This document shows positions 1-12,128 of a stretch of 64,000 nt of DNA, in pieces. Positions within the stretch are counted from its first letter, which is position 1; the number at the start of each line of letters is the position of its first letter. The notes beneath the pieces are model-generated. The model was not told the DNA's origin. It worked only from the letters and a program-made list of their open reading frames with translations, and did no database searches. Source of the stretch: Arcuatula senhousia (lineage: Eukaryota; Mollusca; Bivalvia; Mytilida; Mytilidae); assembly GCA_963971305.1 (NCBI GenBank), contig OZ020307.1, positions 4,477,501-4,541,500 of the forward strand, read 5' to 3'. Made by a program: the position numbers and the translations under genes.

Positions 1-290
1 GATTTGATTTTTATTGTGTGTTTAGTTTTTGTGCTTTGTCTTGGAATATTGATAGGGGGAAGGTTGGGCCCCAAAAAACTAGTTTAACCCGGCCACATAT
101 TTCATGTGTCTGTCCTAAGCCAGGAATCTTTGACAAAGCTTTCCTTTGTACTTGTCTTTTTGATGTTTTCTGTTCCTTGTTTAAGAAGGGGGTCTATCTG
201 TGACTATTTCAGGGCTGGATTTGAATTATATGCATTTTATTTAGACCATTTGCCAATTGCAGAACTGCGAGCAGTGCCAAATGGCCTAGT
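1..290 (+). repeat. Dispersed repeat family A (partial at window edge)
   Basis: Contains GGTTGGGCCCCAAAAAACTA, GGCCACATATTTCATGTG and CCTGTCCTAAGCCAGG-type segments. It matches, on the other strand, 58895-59170 and 61668-61830, and partly 44497-44700 and 46735-46890. Short ORFs across it are incidental. Confidence 0.75.
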
Positions 291-396
291 TGAAGGCTGC
301 TGGTGGCTGTCCAATGTGGTTTTTCTAAATTGCTGTTTAATTGTGGGTTGTGTCGCATATACTTATTCCACATCTCATTATTTTCTAGAAATCTGA
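250..396 (+). repeat. Dispersed repeat family B (~150 bp)
   Basis: Signature: GAAGGCTGCTGG, GTTGTGTCGCATATACTTAT, TCCACATCTCATTAT. Other copies at 17850-18010, 22030-22180, 44390-44500, 47860-48015, 57785-57860, 61440-61580 and 63215-63305, in both orientations. SINE-sized, but no A/B boxes or tail recognised. Confidence 0.7.
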
Positions 397-790
397 AATG
401 TAAAGAGTGACCATCTTTAAGGAATCTAATTGTTCCTTGACAATATGTTTATAGAATCATGCATGTAGCTCTTGGAAGTAAGATTATGCCATAGGTTACT
501 ATATTTTTCCGACGAGTTTATCTCCATAATAACTTTGCAGAAAGCCCTGTAACATAATCTTAAATCAGGTAATAGCCTCTGCTAGTTTTAAGACTTCCAT
601 GTTACTGACGATACACTCAGGTTACTGTATTTTTACAGTTTCTCTGATCATACAATCTTACACTTATAAGGCTGTTTAATGCATTTTGGCACTGGCTAAA
701 GCTATTTTCAGCAGTTCAGAATCATCCTTAACCACAAAATGATCATATTTAACAAAACACGCTTTAAAGGAAATGAGTCTTATTTTCACT

Positions 791-1130
791 AGCAAGGAAA
801 GAGAATCTTTATCTGAAACCAATCTGTCATGTCATTACTTTTTGAATCTTAAAATATTAATGAGTTGCAAAGCTTAATTATTATTCTCTTAAACATTGTG
901 GAGGGGGCATCACACAGATAACCTTTCTATACTTAATACATCCAAAAACATTAAATTTACAACTACAATGAGAAAATCTTTATCTGAATTTTGAAACCAA
1001 TCTGTGATGTCATTACTTATTGAATCTTCAAATATTAATGATATGCAATGCTTATATTATCTTCTTAAATGTTGTGGAGGGGGCATCATACTGGAAAAAA
1101 TCTTTCTATACTTACATCCAAAAACATTTA
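791..1130 (+). repeat. Tandem duplication of ~170 bp
   Basis: 791-955 and 969-1130 are two diverged copies: ATCTTTATCTGAAACCAATC ... GTGGAGGGGGCATCA ... ATCCAAAAACATT. No other content seen in 397-1400 except a GTCTGTCCGTCC run at 1279. Confidence 0.8.
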
Positions 1131-1407
1131 TCCGTGTAAGATTTCAGAGGATGAACAGTTTATGCGACTTCAGTGTCTGTCTGTCTGTTTATGCATTACA
1201 TTTTAGGTTACAGTCATGTTTTAACTATTTAAACCTGCGTTGCTGAAGGGGAAAGCAGGTCTAGGAGTTGGGTCACTCCGTCTGTCCGTCCGTCGCGTTA
1301 AGGGGTGCCTATCTTGTGTAATCTGAATCTCAAAAACCAAACACTAGATCTTTCTGAAATTTTACACAGTAATTACATATATATGGAAGATGTGCACCTC
1401 CCTTTTT

Positions 1408-4400
1408 ATACGACCGCAAAAAAATTGCGGACGTATTATGGTATGATGCTGTCGTTGTCCTCGTCGTCGGTGTCTGTTAACTTTTTAGTGTTTCCACAAT
1501 AACTTTAGTTCCAGTTATCCGATTGCTATGAAATTTGACAATGATGTTCCTTACCATAAGAGGATGAATGGGATTGATTTTGGGGTTCCCATTTTTCTTT
1601 TAGAAATTAGGGGGCCAAAAAAGGGCGGAAAATACTACTTTTTTGTTTGTTTCCACAATAACTTTAGTTCTAGTTATCCGATTGCTCTGAAATTTGATGT
1701 TCCTTACCATACAAGGATGAATGGGATTGATTTTGGGGGTCCCCCCTTTTTTTGTTTCAAAATTAGGGTCCCAAAAGGGGCAAAAAATTCAAATATTTTA
1801 TTTGTTGCCACCATAACTTTGGTCCTAGTTTGCCTATTGCTGTGAAATTTGTCAAGAATGTTTCTTACAATAAAAGAATGAACCTGATGAATTTTTGGGC
1901 CCCCTTTTTCCCCTTTGTGTAATAAGGGGCCAAAAGGGGACAAAATAAAAACTTTTTTATTTGTGGTCCGATTTTGAAAATTTTTTTTGCATGTTTGTTC
2001 TTGTCAAAAAGCGGATACAAAATTAAGACTTAATTTTTGCGACCCCCCCTTTTTTCCCCTATTATGTAATTAGGAGCCAAATGGAGCCAAAATTGAAACT
2101 TTTTTATTTGTGGTCTGATTTTGAAATTTTTTTTTGCAAGTTAATTCTTGTCAGGTAGCAAATCCAAATTTGAGAATTAATTTTTGCGACTTGTTTTGTA
2201 ATTAGTGGCCCAAAGGGGCCGTAATCAAAACTTTTTTATTTCTGGTTTGTTTTTGAAAAAAATTTTTGCAAGTTTATTTTTGTCAAGTAGTGAATCCAGA
2301 TTTGAGAATTTATTTTTGTGACCCCATCCCTTTTTCACCTGTTACGTAATAAGGGGCCAAAATTGAAACTTTTTTAATTCTTGTCCGATTTTGACAATTT
2401 TTTTGCAAGTTTATTCTTGTCAAGTAGCAGATATATTTTTGTGTCCCCTTTTAATAAGACCGCAAAAGATTTGCGGACGTATTATGGTATGATGCTGTCG
2501 TTGTCGTCGTCGTCGTCGTCGTCGTTGGTGTCTGTTAACTTTTAAGTGTTTCCACAATAACTTTAGTTCCAGTTATGCGATTGCTATGAAACTTGACAAT
2601 GATGTTCCTTACCATAAAAGGATGAATGGGATTGATTTTGGGGGTCCCCCCATTTTTCGTTTAGAAATTAGGGGCCAAAAAAGGGCCAAAAATACTACTT
2701 TTTTGTTTGTTTCCACAATCACTTTAGTTCTAGTTATCTGATTGCTATGAAATTTGACAGTGATGTTCCTTACTATACAAGGATGAATGGGATTGATTTT
2801 GGGGGTCCCCCCTTTTTTTGTTTCGAAATTAGGGGCTCAAAAGGGGCAAAAAATTCAAATATTTTACTTGTTTCCACCATAACTTTGGTCCTAGATGGCC
2901 TATTGCTGTGAAATTTGTCAAGAATGTTTCTTACAATAAAAGAATGAACTTGAGGAATTTTTGCGCCCCCTTTTTCCACGTTGTGTAATTTGGGGCCAAA
3001 AGGGGCCAAATAAAAACTTTTTTATTTGTGGTCCGATTTTGAAATTTTTTTTTGCATGTTTGTTCTTGTCAAATAGCGGATACAAAATAAAGAATTACTT
3101 TTTGCGACCCCCCTTTTTCCCCATATTACGTAATTAGGGGCCAAATGGGGCCAAAACCGAAACTTTTTTATTTGTGGTCCGATTTTGAAATTTTTTTTTG
3201 CAAGTTTATTCTTGTCAGGTAGCAAATCCAAATTTGAGAATTAAGTTTTGCGACCATCCCTTTTTTCACTTGTTTTGTAATTAGGGGCCAAAAGGGGCCA
3301 TAATCAAAACTTTTTTATTTCTGGTTTGTTTTTGAAAAATTTTTTTGAAAGTTTATTTTTGTCAAGTAGGGAATCCAAATTTGAGAATTTATTTTTGCGA
3401 CCCCACCCCTTTTTCACCTGTTACGTAATAAGAGGCCAAAAGGGGCCAAAATCGAAACTTTTTTAATTCTTGTCAGATTTTGACAATTTTTTTGCAAGTT
3501 TATTCTTGTCAAGTAGCAGATATATTTTTGTGTCCCCTTTTTTTCTGTTATGTTATTAGGGACCAAAAGGGGCCAAAATCGTAACTTTTTTATTTCTGGT
3601 CGGATTAAGAAAATTTTTTTTACAAGTAGCAATTCTAAATTTAAGAATAAATTTTTGTGACCCCCACCTTTTTTTTTGCTCATTACCTAAGGGACTGTAA
3701 TCATAATTTTATTTTATTTTTGATTTTTTATTTTTTTCCCCAAACATCATTCTTTTCAAGAGTAGAATACAAAATTGAAAATTTATATTTTTACCCCCTG
3801 GGTCGAAAGTCCATCAGAGAAGCACGTGTCAAAAATATTTGTCAGTCCACCATGGGCTGCATGTGTCCAGAGCAATAGACTATCCATATTGGGCCTAAAA
3901 CGTACAGGGTTCAACATGTTGCGGTCGTATCATGCTGCGCTAGGCGAAGCTTTTTATTTTTACTATTATGTTATTAGGCACCAAAAGGGACCAAAATCGT
4001 AACTTTTTTTATTTCTGGTCCGATTAAAAAAAAATTGTTTACAATTACTTCCTTGCCAAGTAGCAATTCTAAATTAAAGAATAAATTTTTGCGACCCCTT
4101 CCTTTTTTTCGCTCATTACCTAAGGGGCCGTAATCATAATTAAAAAAATTTCTGGTTCAATTTTTAATTGTTTCCCCAAACATTATTCTTTTCAAGAGTA
4201 GAATACAAAATAGAAAATTTATATTTTTACCCCCTGGGTCGAAAGTCCATTAGAGAAGCATGTGTCAAAAACCTTTGTCAGTCCAACATGGGCTGCATGT
4301 GTCCAGAGCAATAGACTATCCATATTGGGCCTAAAATGTACAGGGTTCAACATGTTGCGGTCGTATCATGCTGCGCTCGGGGAAGCTTTTTATTGGGGTC
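1408..4400 (+). repeat. Nested repeat block with GACCGCAA hairpin ends and GGGGCCAAAA units
   Basis: Two copies start with ATA(C/A)GACCGCAA..TTGCGGACGTATTATGG, at 1408 and 2455; the second lies inside the first, which stops at 2452. Internal ~140-bp units repeat GGGGCCAAAAGGGGCCAAAA, CTTTTTTATTTGTGGTCCGA and TTCTTGTCAAGTAGC. The right ends at 3924 and 4358 read GTTGCGGTCGTATCATGCTG, the inverse of the start. About 410 bp (3541-3945) is duplicated at 3955-4385. A TIR element family is inferred; no transposase seen. Confidence 0.7.
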
Positions 4401-5110
4401 ATTTTATCATTCCCTTTAGAAATAAGGGGTCCTAAAGGGACTTTTTTAATTGTTTCCACAATAACTTTTGTTCTGGTTGACCAAATGCTATGAAACTTTA
4501 CAGTAATGTTACTTACAATAAAAGGAAGGATGGGAATGATTTTGGGTGTCCCTTCTTTTTGCATTTTGAAATAAGGGGTCAAAAAGGGGCTAAAACTTTA
4601 AGTTCTGGTTGACTGATCGATTTTTTTATTTTTCAATAATTTCCATTACCATGAAGTAATTGATTGGCATGATTTTTTTTAGTTCTCCTCATTTTTGTTC
4701 AGAAAATAGGGACGAAAAAGGGGCAAAAATCCAACTTTTTTATTTAAGGTCCGATTTTGAAATTTTTTTTTGCAAGTTAATTTTTGTCATATATTGGATA
4801 CAAAATGGAGGATAAATTTCTTCTTGACCCTTCCTTTTCTGTTTAGCAATTAGGGGTCAAAAGGGGGGAAATTGAATCTTCAATTTTTTTGTCTGGTTTT
4901 GTGTGTGTTTTTTTATATTCTTGTTAGATATAAGGATTTTATATATTCATTGTCAGTCTATAAATTGGGTTGCATGTGAAAAATATGCTTTGTCAGTCCA
5001 CCATAGGATGCAAGTGTCAAAAACTATTTACTGTCCATATTGGGCCTAGGATGTACAGGGTTCAATGTTTTGCCATGCGACGCAGGGCCAGACATCGATT
5101 TGTCTTGTTG
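4401..5110 (+). repeat. Older diverged copy of the GGGGCCAAAA repeat
   Basis: Continues the same style (GGTCCGATTTTGAAATTTTT at 4749, AGGGGTCAAAAGGGG near 4851) and ends in a GTCAGTCCACCATAGG..ACAGGGTTCAAT motif shared with 3840-3920 and 4275-4350. Confidence 0.6.
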
Positions 5111-5657
5111 TTATTTGTACAGTAGATCATATAATTACTTAGACCATTCCTAAGTCAGCTGGTTATGTTAATATATCATGTTTGGCTCGGTGTAGCTTTT
5201 TATTTGAGGGGGGATGGTGCATTGAACTGGTATCACTAAGAACCATACAGAAGCAAAGTATAAAACTTGCTAAGAGAATCTGATATCATGTTTTGTTTTG
5301 ATTTACCTGATTGCCCTAAAGAAAATTTCTTTAGTCATTTAATAAAACATTTGACAACTTTTGATTTCAGTTAATGATATAGTTGATCAACCCTCCATGT
5401 CTTATAATTACCTTGTCTAATGGCCTTGGTAATAACTGAGACCTTTTGGAGTTGATAAATCATGATATTACCCTCATCAAAAGTCAGTAATTTGTAATAT
5501 TGACAACTCCATAGCTTATTCTGTGTAGATTGCACCAAAGTTCTGTAAACAAGTTATGATGCCACAGGTCTCGTATGTTGGAGGTTGGGCATAATGTCTC
5601 GTTAGAAATATTCTTGTTTTGGACAAGATCCTAATTATAACTTTCTTTCTTTTCTAG

Positions 5658-5733
5658 GTATGGCAGTAGTATGGACAGTGTATCCAGACTGAATATATGT
5701 GTCAAAGATGTAATAACCCGTCTTTCGCTATAG
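5658..5733 (+). CDS. Possible last coding exon of a plus-strand gene entering from the left
   Basis: A strong polypyrimidine acceptor CTTTCTTTCTTTTCTAG at 5641-5657 is followed by one base, then an open frame of 24 codons to TAG at 5731: YGSSMDSVSRLNICVKDVIT RLSL. AATAAA at 6246-6251 would fit a ~600-base terminal exon. The product is not recognised; the rest of the gene would lie outside or upstream among repeats. Only splice-site shape and the polyA signal support it. Confidence 0.28.
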
Positions 5734-6245
5734 ATTTTAGACAAGAATGAACACACATTTCAAACATGTAATGAGTCTACTGCTATTGAACTTTAGACAA
5801 TAGTTGTATATTATATCATCATGACTAAGATTTTTATGCTAAAAAGGTATCAAAATTTTACATCCATATGATTACTAATGAAATATAATGCTATCTAAAT
5901 AACAAATAAGATTGTCATGTTCATATCTCTATTACTATATGTTCATTATATTGTCTCTTTCAGACATACTTGTTTACAATATTTATATGACATTTACTTG
6001 GTTGATTTCTGATAAAGATTGAATATAGCTCTATACAAAGTTTTGTTTAATTTGTTTGCTTATATTTGTAAACTGATAATAGTTCATCTGACCTATGAAT
6101 TAGACATTGAAAGATGATATTGGATTGTTAATAATGTGAGATAATCATGGAATATTAACACTTATTCATGCTTTTTATATTAGAAATTTGTATTGATGGC
6201 TGTGCAGGCATAGCTTTTTGTTATTGATATACATATTGAATTGTA

Positions 6246-6251
6246 AATAAA
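6246..6251 (+). terminator. AATAAA poly(A) signal candidate
   Basis: Canonical hexamer 513 bases after the candidate stop at 5733, in unique-looking AT-rich DNA. Confidence 0.3.
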
Positions 6252-6849
6252 GAAGTATATATTATTACAGATTAGTTTTGTACTGTTTCCAATATATTAA
6301 ATGATGAATTTGTAAAGTGGCGTATCAATAACAGGTTATTATATGAACAAGCTGTGATATTTTATTACTTAATTGGCTACCCTATCCATAGAATTACAGA
6401 TATGACTTTTTTCTCTATAATTGGTTTTCTTTTTCAATACTGGATTCTTTATGTTATTTTTAAGCACCTAAGTACATATTAATTAACAAAAAAAGGGTAA
6501 TACCAAAACTACTGAACTTGGAGGATCAATCTCAAATGTCAGAGAGAAAAGACAAAACAAGGCAGACACACCAGAGAGATTGACGATTACATTGGTCCTG
6601 ACTTGGTACTGTAGATTTCAAGCAGTAACCTCTCAGCAGCAGCATTTTGATCACATTAATCAGAAGGTGGATTAAACCAAAGGTATGAAAAGTTCTCTGA
6701 TAACATGCGACAAATGGTTTCAGAACTGCTATGATGTTTTTATGGAAAGAAACCAAAAATATAAATCTCAAAATTTATAAACCTTGACAGCAACTAGGAA
6801 AAAAATACGAATGATCATCATCTTTGTAAATCATAAAATGCTACTATTG

Positions 6850-7680
6850 TCATTATGTCTCCCCCCCACTCGTGCGGCGAGACATATTGTTTTTGTCTTG
6901 TCTGTCAGTCTGTCAATCACCAAGTTTGTCAGTCCAACTCCTTTGAAACTACAGAACTGAATTCAATGAAACTTGGTATATAGTAAGGACACCATATGTA
7001 GTTGTGCATATTACCATATTGATACTCAAATTTTTGTGGAAGTTATGGCTTTTTGAACTTAGAAATTAGCTGAAAATCCTCATTTATCATCTTGTCAACT
7101 ACTGAACCAAATTCAACAAAACTAGGTACATGTATATAGGAGGGACACCATATGTAGTTGTGCATATTACCAGGAAATTTTTATGCCCCATCTAAGAAAG
7201 TTGAGGGGCATATAGTGTTCGGGTCTGTTCGTCCGTCTGTTCGTCCCTCTGTTTGTCCATCTGTCTGTTCGTCTGTCCCAAACCCCCATATTTCTAAATT
7301 CCCACTTACTTACAAATGCTACATCAATCATATTGGTATAGTAGGTGCACCTAGTTATGCTAAGCACAATGCATGCTTCGGATGCTGGATGTGACCTATT
7401 TTTCCGCATGAATGACCACTTTCAGAAGAATGGTTAAAGTCTTTTCCCACTTACTGACAAAGGCCTTATTAATCATATTTGTATGATAGGTGCACCTAGT
7501 GATGCTAAGCACAATGCATGCTTCGATGCTGGATGTGACCTTTATTTTCCACATGAATGACCAATTATAGAAGTCCATAAAATTATACTCTTGGAACAAC
7601 GTCATGGTTTACTTATTGCGGTAAAAAAAAATGTTGCCAGATTGGGCATTATGTCTGTTGGACATATTATTCTTGTTATC
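6850..7680 (+). repeat. Dispersed mollusc-type repeats with GTCTGTC runs
   Basis: Two modules: TCTCCCCCCCACTCGTGCGG (6860) with GACACCATATGTAGTTGTGC twice (6987, 7144), and TATGCCCCATCTAAGAAAGT followed by TCGTCCGTCTGTTCG repeats (7181-7285). GCACAATGCATGCTTCG occurs twice (7367, 7508). ORFs here are incidental. Confidence 0.6.
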
Positions 7681-8039
7681 CTCATTTTATTTTGTTGGAG
7701 TAATGGCCTTTGATCTTAAAAATTTGCTGAAAATCCTGATTTATTACAGGGTTCCCAAGCATCCTTGACAACTGGAAAAAAACCTTGAATTTCATTTTTA
7801 AGTTCAAGGACCTGGAAAAGTCCTTGAATTTTAAAAAATCGAAACATATCCTTGAAAAACTCTTAAATTTTATATTATGCCACTTTGTCGTCTGTTTTGG
7901 GGAAAATGGTTTAAAAAAATATCAGGATCTATCATTTTGACGACTATTTTTGACCTTGAAAATGACTTAAATACCCTTAAAAAGTCCCGGAAAAACCCTT
8001 GAAATTTTAGGCATGAAAAAAGTGGGAACCCTGTTATTA

Positions 8040-8500
8040 TCTAGTCAGTGCAACTTCTCTGAAAATACTGAACTGAATTCACCAAACTTGGTATATAGGA
8101 AGGACACCATATGTAATTGTGCATTTTACCTGGAAATTTTTTTCCTAAAATTTTTGTGGGATTTATGGCCCTTTGAATTTTTTAGGGGAAAAGGGGGAGA
8201 CATGCATAATAAATGTTTTAACTTAAATTCTTTACTGAATTTGAAATACAGTAAATGGATTGGTGGCAATGTGGTATGTGTATTAACAAACAGGAACTGA
8301 TTACCCTTCCAGAGTACCTGAGTTCATTCTGGGTTCTATTGAGGTTCACTTTGGTGATTGCAGTTTAGCTGTTTTCTGTGTATTCTTTGTAATTTGGTGC
8401 ATTTCTTTTCATTGATATTGTTATTTATGGCTCCTGATATTATCTTGTCCATTTTGGACTTACAATATTCAAATACAATGTACCCCATTTACGCTTTTAT
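8040..8500 (+). repeat. Repeat remnants (GACACCATATGTAATTG; GAGTTCATTCTGG)
   Basis: 8101-8160 matches the 6987/7144 module. 8290-8480 resembles 60470-60640 and, inverted, part of the MITE at 29742: an AGAGTACCTGAGTTCA-type segment. Confidence 0.45.
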
Positions 8501-9639
8501 ACTTCTTTGATGTATCCATTGAAAAAACAACAACAACATTTGACTGTATCTCTTCAAAATACCCACAATGAAATATAAAGTTTTGTTAAGGTTAAATCTC
8601 CTTGTTTTTAAAGTTTCCAGAATGAAAAGCTCTATTAAAGTATTTATTGAGTCCAAAAAATCAAATGACCCCTCAGTGATAATTGCTCTTAAATATGTTT
8701 TATTATTTCATGGAATGAAACTGTTTTAGATTAAAGCTGTTGCTTGCTTAACTCTTTTTTAAAACTCTGTCAAAAGGGATTTAAATGTAAATTATTTTGA
8801 ATGATTATTACAAGATTCAGGGTCCAGGGAGCTCTAGTTAATTGCCAGATAAAATGTTCAGCCTGTATCTTTAAAATATTTCACTCTATTCTGTACTTTG
8901 TGAATACATTCAACAGGTCTTGACATGACATTAGGGTACATCATTTGTAAAACATAAACAATGATATGATAAAATGGTTCCAGTAAATTTATTAAAAAAA
9001 TATTCATTACAAAATTAAATAAATAAAAAAGATGCATGATTTAACCTCTTGGTACATAGAATTTGGAAAAACACATACACATTTTAACTAAATGAAACAA
9101 AGAGTATTGTCTTAATTAATATTCATCTTGCATTTGACCAAACATTCTATTTACCAATTCACAAACATGAAAGAGGAAACAATATTATTTTATAAATTTA
9201 AAAGGTTACCAAAAGTACAAACAATGAAAATTGAGATTACATACTCGAGCCTGAGTTAATATCATAGTGTTATAATTCAGCTGTAATGGTGCAAAAAATA
9301 AAACAACTTGGAATGTGATTAGCATGTATACTTACAGTCCGAAAACTGGTGGTATTTTAACTATAGAATGAAAGCTCTTCATCAGAAAAGATAGGAAAAT
9401 CCATTCGAATGTTTATCCTGTTTGTCAAGTGAATTAAAAGTTCTTTTTAGCAAAAAGGTCTTTCAATTTTCAGTTATGTTGTTTAAATAAACTATTCTAA
9501 ATCAAAAAGAGTTTATAAAAGTAACAAATTACGTTTATAATGTCTGTTAATATGTGGATATTTATAAAATGCATATGGTGCAACTGAAATGGATTGCGCA
9601 ACCTTAACGTTTATAAAAAAAAATGGGTCAAAGACAGAA

Positions 9640-9960
9640 ATTGCCGGATTTTTAAACAGGAAGTAGGTGTGCAACAGACCTGAAATCAAATCCCATGTTA
9701 TGGGAACCCATGCTGATGCTGCATACCAAATATCAAGAGGCTGTGATTAGTAGTTGCTGAGAAAACTGTTACGAAAATTTTCTATTATTGAACATTAATG
9801 TTAAAAAATTAAGTAAGTGGGTAAACAGGAAGTAGGTGAGTGACAGACTTGAAATCAAATCTCACATTATGCGACCTAACCCTGATGATGTATACCAAAT
9901 ATCAAGTGGCTGTGATAAGAAGTTGCTGAGAAAACTGTTACGAAAATTTTCCCCGCCCGC
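9640..9960 (+). repeat. Tandem ~180-bp repeat (AACAGGAAGTAGGTG)
   Basis: Two copies: AAACAGGAAGTAGGTG, AGACCTGAAATCAAATC, ACCAAATATCAAG.GGCTGT and AGAAAACTGTTACGAAAATT. Related single copies lie at 16650-16830, 31790-31900, 57280-57420, 60850-60920 and 63590-63715. The intervals 8500-9640 and 9960-10900 show nothing beyond AT-rich sequence. Confidence 0.6.
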
Positions 9961-11095
9961 ACGCCGCCTGCTTGCCCGTCCTTCACTCCGTGAAATCCGG
10001 CCAAAAATTGAAAAAAAATACACTATTAATTTAAATGTAAATCTTTCCATCTGCAAATTTTCAGACATGTACTGCAAGAGGTTAAGCCAAAATAAAATTC
10101 AGAAAAAGGCCCCTTTTCTAGTCCCGTCTTGACAACCTTCTTTTTAAAAGTACACAATTTACCTGTTGAATTTGATTACGTCAAAGAACATGTTAACCTT
10201 TTTGACCGGTGTCCGTTAATTGGGATTAACAACATGTGAATTTGCATTGCATTGGATTAAAAATCCAAATCAATATTCAGTCATCCACTTCAAAAACAGG
10301 TATCTGTTCCATAACATGTTGTTTACCAGTGAAAATTAAAACTTGGTAATTGCGTCCTTTGAACAATTTTAATAGAGCAGATTAAAAAATAGTGGATCGT
10401 TAACTCTTGCCAATAAAATACAATTTTCAAACCAATATCTATCTTTAGTAAAGGTAATTACCTAACATTTCAAAGAGTTTCCAGAATGTACTACAGGTAT
10501 TACGCCTTGTGTAATTTTTTAAAGGTAGGGTTGATATTTTTTTCCATTCCACCGTCCGCTAAGTTTTATTGGAACTAATAAAATACACGTTTTTGCTGAT
10601 ATTAAAAACAACAGTTCACATAGCAGAAAAAATTTCTGAATAACATAACATGTGTCACGTATATAATAACAGTCAGATCCTAGTGCAATAAATGCAAATA
10701 GTTGATTGTTTACATTTTGACGCCATCATTATTTACATCGTAAAAAAATTAAAAACACAGAGTACTTTTTCTGCAGGGGAGATGATTGAATATCACCAGA
10801 TATTAGACTGCTTTATGTATGGAAGTGATGATAACCAGTTCTTATTACATAGCTGCATATGAAATACCGATTTTTCCCAGTGAAATAAAATCTGGTAAAT
10901 TCACAGTGTGAAATAACCAAAATATTTTCACTCTTTCCTGCCAAAATCAATTATGACGTAGTGAAATGTATTGTGTTGTTGGCATGACAGATGCAGTCTT
11001 AATTCATATGCCATTCAAACTTATTTGTTAAAAACAATTAAATATCAACATTTTATCTATGTATAAATACGATAATCAATTAGGTCTCATGAAGA

Positions 11096-11207
11096 CCAAA
11101 AAGATGATAACTCATGCGGGAACGCACTCTGATTTAACCTGTGCGCAGAACTTGTTCCCCACACTCATTAAATCAGATGCGTTCACCGACTCGTGATCAT
11201 ATTTTGG
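11096..11207. repeat. Inverted repeat, ~40-bp arms
   Basis: Left arm 11096-11136 (CCAAAAAGATGATAACTCAT .. GAACGCACTCTGATTTAA) pairs with 11168-11207 (TTAAATCAGATGCGTTC .. ATATTTTGG). An outer GTGAAATAACCAAAATAT at 10908 pairs with ATATTTTGGTTATTCAC at 11199-11215. Looks like a decayed foldback element. Confidence 0.6.
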
Positions 11208-11591
11208 TTATTCACTTGACCCAATTAATTATCTCATAAATAAACCTCTAAATAATTTATAGCAAATACCTAGCGTAATCAGCTTAGTATACCCTTCCTG
11301 TGTCCTGTCAGTACATGTAAAGACTGCATAATAAATAGAACTGTATGGTGGTGACATTTAACTATGAAACAGACCATTATGCAAAATGTTAATAACAGAT
11401 AAAACATCAATCAAATAACGGAAAATTTAAGTCCTCTGCAAATTAAAACAGGAAGTCCATTATTTAAAGCATAAGTTAGTTAGCCAAATAATCCAGAAAT
11501 TGTGAGTGCCAAAGTAAGGGAAAGTTGAGAAGGATAGGCACCATAAAATTACATGTATATAATAAACCAACCAGACATTCGATGTAAGCTA

Positions 11592-11614
11592 AAAAAAAAA
11601 AAAAAAAAAAAAAA
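11592..11614 (+). repeat. Poly(A) run
   Basis: An unbroken run of more than 20 A between GATGTAAGCT and TTCTGC. Could be a retroposed tail, but no recognisable body precedes it. Confidence 0.6.
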
Positions 11615-11872
11615 TTCTGCAAATACAAAATAAAAGGCAACACTTTCTTCAAATGTTCCTAATGCATTTAATATGATATCATGACTAGCAAATTACCATT
11701 AAGTTCTGATGTCTTATTGCTATCGCAGGCCTAAGAGTAAAGGCTGATACTATACAGATTTTTCAAATGTTAATGAACAGAACCTTTTCTGAAATACAAT
11801 TTTCCAACTGAAGAAAATCTAATGATGTTCTTATCACCATAGAATAAAAATTTTACATCACAGAAATAAGTC

Positions 11873-12128
11873 TTAATTTGTCAGTCCTTCTATCTTTAAA
11901 ACCCAAGCATCAGTAGAAGGCATCTGGCTAACAGGAATGACTGGTAACTGGATGTCCATTCCACCTTTAGTACCAGGCTTCCAGTTCAAATTCTGACTGT
12001 ATCCCAACATTCTGACAACAGTAGATGACGATGGTACTGGTGCCCCTAACATTGCCACATTTTTGGCAGGCCAGGAAAGGAGGATTGCATAAACATCAAC
12101 ACCATTACTTGATTTTTTAGAAGTATAC
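11873..12128 (-). CDS. FUCA1: Fucosidase exon 8 (C-terminal domain, stop)
   Basis: Acceptor ACTTCAG|GTATACT; TAA stop at 11875-11873. Encodes the C-terminal domain with [20 protein letters not shown] and a final KIEGLTN. No canonical AATAAA was found close downstream on the minus strand; an ATTAAA lies near 11668. Confidence 0.92.

Noticed and set aside
1..396. 96-codon ORF at the left edge as a membrane protein gene
   Set aside because: Sits on dispersed repeat families A and B, with copies elsewhere in the window that do not keep the frame.
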